A DNA stretch of 64,000 nt from Streptomyces sp. ISL-10. GTDB taxonomy: Bacteria; Actinomycetota; Actinomycetes; Streptomycetales; Streptomycetaceae. The notes under the pieces were generated by a model that was not told the origin of the DNA, made no database searches, and saw only the letters and a program-made list of their open reading frames with translations. The position numbers were made by a program, and so were the translations under genes. This document shows, in pieces, positions 62,398 through 64,000 of the stretch. The DNA is taken from positions 310,001 to 374,000 of the forward strand of contig NZ_JAGGOJ010000003.1 in NCBI RefSeq assembly GCF_018614575.1, given 5' to 3'. Numbering within the stretch: position 1 is the stretch's first letter; the number at the start of each line of letters is the position of its first letter.

Positions 62398-63201
62398 ATG
62401 ACCACGATCCTGGTGACCGGCGGCACCGGAACGCTCGGCCGGCTCGTCACCGAGCGGCTGCGCGCCGGGGGCACCACCGAGGCCGGAGGCTCTGGAGCAG
62501 GGCACGAGGTACGGGTGCTGAGCCGGCACTCCCGGCCTTACGCCGTGGACCTGCGCGAGGGCACGGGGCTGGCCCCGGCCGTCGCCGGCGTGGACACCGT
62601 CGTGCACTGCGCGACCTCGCCGCGCGGCGGCGACGAGCAGGCGGCACGCCATCTGATCGAGGCGGCCCGCCGGGCCGGCGTGCGGCATCTGGTGTACATC
62701 TCGATCGTCGGCGTCGACCAGGTGCCGCTCGGCTATTACCGGACCAAGCTCGCCGTCGAGAGGCTGGTCGAGGAGTCGGGTCTCGGCTGGACCGTGCTGC
62801 GCACGACGCAGTTCCACGACCTGGTGCTCCAGGTGCTGCGGAGCTCGGCGAAGCTGCCGGCCATGCTGCTCCCGGCGGGGGTCGCCGCCCAGCCGATCGA
62901 GGTGACGGAGGTCGCTGCCCGGCTGGCCGAACTCGCGACCGGGGTGCCCGCGATGGGGGTCCCCCCGGCCGGGGGCTGGGGGAGGGTGCCGGACATGGGC
63001 GGCCCCGAGGTCCGTACGTTCCCGGAGCTGGCCCGGGCCTATCTGCGCGCGAGCGCACGACGCCGGCCCCTGTTGAACGTGCGCCTGGCAGGCAAGGCCT
63101 ACCACGGGTTCCGGGCGGGCGGGCATCTGACGCCGGAGAGGGCCGTGGGAAAGGTGACGTTCGAGCAGTTCCTGGCGGAACGCTTTCCTGCGCGGAGCTG
63201 A
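62398..63201 (+). CDS. NAD(P)H-binding epimerase/reductase (SDR-like, NmrA type)
   Basis: 267 residues from the ATG at 62398 with GAAGGGA upstream. Rossmann motif TILVTGGTGTLGRLVTERLRAGG, VDTVVHCATSPRGGDEQAARHLIEAARRAGVRHLVYISIVGVD and YYRTKLAVERLVEESGLGWTVLRTTQFHD (Tyr-x-x-x-Lys). Length and order fit the SDR_a5/NmrA group commonly paired with ECF41 sigma factors. A palindromic repeat copy encodes a loop at about residues 187-198. Substrate unknown. Confidence 0.9.
   Translation: MTTILVTGGTGTLGRLVTERLRAGGTTEAGGSGAGHEVRVLSRHSRPYAVDLREGTGLAPAVAGVDTVVHCATSPRGGDEQAARHLIEAARRAGVRHLVYISIVGVDQVPLGYYRTKLAVERLVEESGLGWTVLRTTQFHDLVLQVLRSSAKLPAMLLPAGVAAQPIEVTEVAARLAELATGVPAMGVPPAGGWGRVPDMGGPEVRTFPELARAYLRASARRRPLLNVRLAGKAYHGFRAGGHLTPERAVGKVTFEQFLAERFPARS
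62955..62990 (+). repeat. Dispersed palindromic repeat, copy inside the epimerase gene
   Basis: GGGGGTCCCCCCGGCCGGGG (62955-62974) continues GCTGGGGGAGGGTGCC. The last 15 bases match the copy at 3373-3406 apart from one indel. It is in frame and codes for the loop VPPAGGWGRVPD. Confidence 0.55.
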
Positions 63202-63558
63202 CGCCCAGGTGGGGTGCGGGGCGCCCGGGGTGGGCCGCATCCGACGTGCGCATCGGCGGGCGCAAGGTAGCGGATGCGCTTCCGGCACGGGAGGTGTCCC
63301 CGGCCCCGGCCACCCGCGGACCGCCGCCCTGCGGGCGGACGGCGACAGTTTGCGAGCACACCCCGAGCGGCGAGCCGGCCCGCTGCGGCGACCGGTGACC
63401 GCCCTCGGACGACCGTGGGTGACCGGTCCAGGCCCGCTGCGGCGACCGGCGACCGGCGACCGTGACCGGTGACCCCAGGCCCGCTGCGGCGACCCGCGAC
63501 CGCGGACCCGCGACAGCGAGGGGCGACCCGCGACCGGTCCCGTCCCGGCCTCCGCCCG
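63202..63558. other. Intergenic region with short direct repeats
   Basis: GGCCCGCTGCGGCGACC or a close form occurs near 63378, 63432 and 63479, with GACCGGTGACC and GACCGGCGACC units between. Both neighbouring genes converge here. No gene is supported, and no clean terminator hairpin was found. Confidence 0.6.
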
Positions 63559-64000
63559 TCAGCGTGCGTCCGCCGGAGTCCAGTCCGGGCGGCGGCCGCT
63601 GAGGCCCACGATCCGGTCCAGCATCGGCGCGCTGTCCGGCACGGGCACCACAGGGCCGAAAATGCTCTCCCGCAGCTCGTCGTCGCCCGCCGGGGTCAGC
63701 ATCTCCCGCGACACGGCCATGCTCGCCTCGTCGGGGGCGTAAGCAAGGCCCGTGGCGCGCGCCAGGTCCCAGCCGTGGATGACGAGCTCGTTCAGCGCCA
63801 CGCGGCCCGCCACGGCGCCCGGCAGCGTGACGCCGCCCGCCTGGGTCATGCCCTCCCACGCGTCCGGCTCGCGCCAGGCCTGGACCAGTTCGTCCAGGCG
63901 ACGGGGAATCGCGGTGCGCCAGTCGTCGGGCAGGACCGGCAGCTCCGCGTCCGGGCTGGTCCCGGTCGTGGGGCCCAGATCCTTGCGCCCTGCGTCGCGG
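63559..64000 (-). CDS. TIGR03086-family (mycothiol-dependent/DinB-like) metal-binding protein, 5' cut by window edge
   Basis: The reading frame stays open to the window end, so the N-terminus is missing. The visible 146 residues include ELPVLPDDWRTAIPRRLDELVQAWREPDAWEG, MTQAGGVTLPGAVAGRVALNELVIHGWDLARATG and FGPVVPVPDSAPMLDRIVGLSGRRPDW. The ELVIHGWDLARATG helix, with its metal-binding His, and the P-x-x-A-P-x-x-D-R-I-V-G-L-x-G-R end are typical of TIGR03086, a branch of the DinB/maleylpyruvate-isomerase metal-binding fold. Substrate unknown. Confidence 0.85.
   Translation of the reverse strand, partial: RDAGRKDLGPTTGTSPDAELPVLPDDWRTAIPRRLDELVQAWREPDAWEGMTQAGGVTLPGAVAGRVALNELVIHGWDLARATGLAYAPDEASMAVSREMLTPAGDDELRESIFGPVVPVPDSAPMLDRIVGLSGRRPDWTPADAR

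Overview
The window is very GC-rich actinobacterial chromosome, most likely Streptomyces. The evidence is third-position G/C bias, frequent GTG/TTG starts, ATGA-overlapped operons, ECF sigma factors, a six-gene mce operon, a GH46 chitosanase and a TIGR04222 protein. From memory, part of the gene order (acyl-CoA synthetases, gcl, catalase, 2-hydroxy-3-oxopropionate reductase, hyi, then uricase) resembles the SCO6195-SCO6212 area of S. coelicolor; this was not checked by alignment. No rRNA, tRNA or CRISPR was seen.

Layout. 0-9.1 kb: end of an ABC transporter, then a purine-oxidation block (PucR regulator, divergent three-subunit xanthine dehydrogenase, AzgA-type purine permease, XdhC). 9.2-10.6 kb: ECF sigma factor with a coupled membrane partner. 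10.7-21.7 kb: accessory-looking segment with a HisC-like aminotransferase facing an operon of YbaK-type deacylase, free-standing AsnRS-like ligase, MFS transporter and ATP-grasp ligase. It also holds a decayed HpnR-like radical SAM gene, an FMN reductase/TetR pair, YnfA, a frameshifted PLP-enzyme/ATP-grasp fusion and an integrase tail. 21.9-28.8 kb: CorA, a winged-helix protein, a LuxR regulator and two acyl-CoA synthetases. 29-37.6 kb: glyoxylate branch (gcl, reductase, hyi) with catalase, YdeI and two less known proteins. 37.9-49.0 kb: a complete mce operon. 49.1-50 kb and 52.4-52.8 kb: degenerate repeat tracts flanking an ECF sigma factor with a membrane tail and a secreted transglycosylase. 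53.0-59.4 kb: uric acid block (thiamine-binding-like protein, HTH protein, uraD, uraH, uricase, a decayed NCS2 permease, 8-oxoguanine deaminase, xanthine/uracil permease). 59.4-64 kb: chitosanase, ACT protein, ECF41 sigma with epimerase, and a partial TIGR03086 protein.

How it fits together. Purines enter through two permeases, guanine analogues are deaminated, xanthine is oxidised to urate, and uricase, UraH and UraD give allantoin. Allantoinase and allantoicase are not in the window. Allantoin-derived glyoxylate would pass through Gcl to tartronate semialdehyde, then through Hyi and the reductase to glycerate. Xanthine dehydrogenase (when acting as an oxidase) and uricase make H2O2, and a catalase lies beside the glyoxylate genes. 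Two promoter signatures tie this together. A nearly identical TCAACA-N3-TGTTGA operator overlaps the -35 of both the uricase operon and the catalase gene. Paired TTCCG-N5-CGGAA-type operators with the same geometry sit at the start of gcl and hyi.

The most unusual parts are the AsnRS-like/YbaK/ATP-grasp/MFS/aminotransferase cassette, which looks like a small-molecule amide-forming pathway, the scarred region after it, the shared operators, and a dispersed palindromic repeat that has entered several coding sequences in frame.
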